Origin: a virus
IMG/VR virus record: IMGVR_UViG_3300048597_000286
Span: 1 to 38,902 of that record
Direction: 5' to 3' (one strand)
DNA: 38,902 nucleotides
Both the position numbers and the translations under genes were made by a program. Below the pieces are notes generated by a model that was not told the origin of the DNA, did not search any database, and worked only from the letters and a program-made list of their open reading frames with translations. How positions within the stretch are numbered: position 1 is the first letter of the stretch; the number at the start of each line of letters is the position of its first letter. Below are positions 38,525 to 38,902 of the stretch, one piece after another.

Positions 38525-38549
38525 GTCTAAAACACCGTTCACTCTAGAC
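38525..38549. promoter_or_regulatory. 7-11-7 operator, copy C (left end)
   Basis: GTCTAAA-N11-TCTAGAC has the same arm and spacer lengths as the copies at 35391 and 35842. It lies 125-149 bp from the phage left terminus, a zone that in Mu holds the L2/L3 transposase sites. Confidence 0.65.
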
Positions 38550-38612
38550 AGCGCGCCCGCCCGCCGCGATGATGCCCCAGAAGCCGATTTTGGGCGGTTT
38601 TTCGGGGTTTCG

Positions 38613-38674
38613 TCCCGCTAAGTCCCGCCTGATCCCGCCTAATCCCGCACTCCAGAACCTTTCATCCCCTTACA
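38613..38674. repeat. Phage left end with four 10-bp-spaced TCCCGC iterons
   Basis: TCCCGC occurs at 38613, 38623, 38633 and 38643, spaced by exactly 10 bp, about one helical turn, so all face the same side of DNA. They lie 26-61 bp from the terminus. The end itself reads TGTAAGGGGATGAAAGG inward. The right end has no matching iterons, so the two ends are asymmetric, as in Mu. Confidence 0.75.
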
Positions 38675-38679
38675 CTGAA
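38675..38679. repeat. 5-bp target-site duplication, right copy (CTGAA)
   Basis: This direct copy of 558-562 lies immediately after the terminal CA (38673-38674) of the prophage and marks the host junction. Confidence 0.9.
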
Positions 38680-38733
38680 AAACGAATAGGCCTGTGAAAT
38701 CGGCCGCCGAAAATCATGGGGAAGCGGGAAAAA

Positions 38734-38748
38734 GTTCTTGATCTGTTC
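38734..38748 (+). promoter_or_regulatory. LexA box upstream of host radical SAM gene
   Basis: GTTC-TTGATCT-GTTC is an exact match to the alphaproteobacterial SOS operator GTTC-N7-GTTC. It lies 25 bp before the predicted start at 38773 and 55 bp outside the prophage. A further GTTC follows at 38750-38753. Confidence 0.75.
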
Positions 38749-38772
38749 TGTTCGTCGTGACAGGATCAAAGC

Positions 38773-38902
38773 ATGAACAGATCGCCGTCCGTTCCCTTGC
38801 CCTACCCCATGCTTACCCCCCCAAGGGGGCGGGCGGCGCACTCCAACGCCTCCGGCCGGTTTGAGCGGTTCACCCGCGTGCTGGAGGATGACGGCTGGAC
38901 GG
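38773..38902 (+). CDS. PA0069-like radical SAM protein, 5' part (host gene)
   Basis: The first 43 codons are visible before the window ends. The segment RGRAAHSNASGRFERFTRV followed by LEDDGW fits the N-terminus of PA0069-family radical SAM proteins, which carry an RGR-x2-SN-x2-RFE motif before the iron-sulfur domain (not in view). AGGA lies 7 nt before the ATG. The LexA box indicates SOS control and suggests a DNA-damage-related role. The prophage inserted about 94 bp upstream, leaving this operator intact. Confidence 0.65.
   Translation, partial: MNRSPSVPLPYPMLTPPRGRAAHSNASGRFERFTRVLEDDGWT

Larger units (their letters stand above)
563..38674 (-). mobile_element. Complete Mu-like transposable prophage, 38,112 bp
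   Basis: The element starts with TGTAGCGG on the plus strand at 563 and ends with the reverse complement of TGTAAGGGG at 38674; both ends share 5'-TGTA, and CTGAA flanks both sides. Between them lies a full Mu-type gene set in standard order, reversed relative to the window: repressor and Ner, MuA, MuB, Gam, gp16/GemA, Mor, lysis, gp25-gp30, protease, capsid, tail, and Com plus a DNA modification gene. The length is close to that of Mu (about 37 kb). No frameshifted or truncated core gene was seen, so the prophage may be functional. The tail genes are of the long non-contractile (siphovirus) type, as in D3112/B3-like phages, rather than Mu's contractile type. Confidence 0.95.

Overview
The window holds one complete transposable (Mu-like) prophage of 38,112 bp, positions 563 to 38674, with a little host chromosome on each side. 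The host is most likely a GC-rich alphaproteobacterium. The right-hand flank carries an alphaproteobacterial-type LexA box (GTTC-N7-GTTC) in front of a radical SAM gene, coding DNA is strongly GC-biased at third positions, and a REP-like palindrome of a style common in that class sits inside one phage gene. The left flank is the 3' part of a tspO gene. The prophage ends can be read to the base: a 5-bp target duplication (CTGAA at 558-562 and 38675-38679) flanks ends that both begin 5'-TGTA.

The phage lies in reverse orientation, so its genetic left end is at the right of the window. From right to left: the left end (38236-38674) has repeats and operators. A plus-strand lysogeny block follows (36190-38235: S24-type repressor, a PD-(D/E)XK restriction-like protein, a secreted protein and possibly a 33-residue membrane peptide). 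The minus-strand early region (26199-36128) contains Ner, a ParB-like protein, small regulators, MuA transposase, MuB ATPase, Gam, orphan LexA-type and DnaA-type DNA-binding domains, GemA/gp16 and the Mor activator. Then come a lysis cassette (24017-26140: L,D-transpeptidase-like protein, lysozyme, holin candidate, Rz/Rz1), a Mu-type head module (gp25 to gp30, protease, decoration and capsid proteins; 15498-24020) and a siphovirus-type tail module (4765-15162) with a programmed -1 frameshift. The right end (563-4423) has Com, a DNA adenine methyltransferase, a small membrane protein, and a DUF5131 plus TcmP pair.

The regulatory logic can be partly read. The repressor/Ner intergenic region carries a palindromic operator over an early promoter. 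A dyad element, CACC(C)ATCATYTGCGGGTGTTC, occurs once upstream of the lysis cassette and once upstream of the protease/capsid unit, at nearly the same distance from the start codon; this fits Mor/C-type activation of Plys-like and PI-like promoters. A second operator family (GTCTAAA-N11-TTTAGAC) occurs three times, at parB, at ner and near the left end.

Points most worth following: a candidate Acb2/Tad1-type anti-defence protein next to terminase, a LexA DNA-binding domain without its protease domain, the dispersed 7-11-7 operators, and cargo genes at both prophage ends. No tRNA, CRISPR array, DNA invertase or insertion sequence was recognised.
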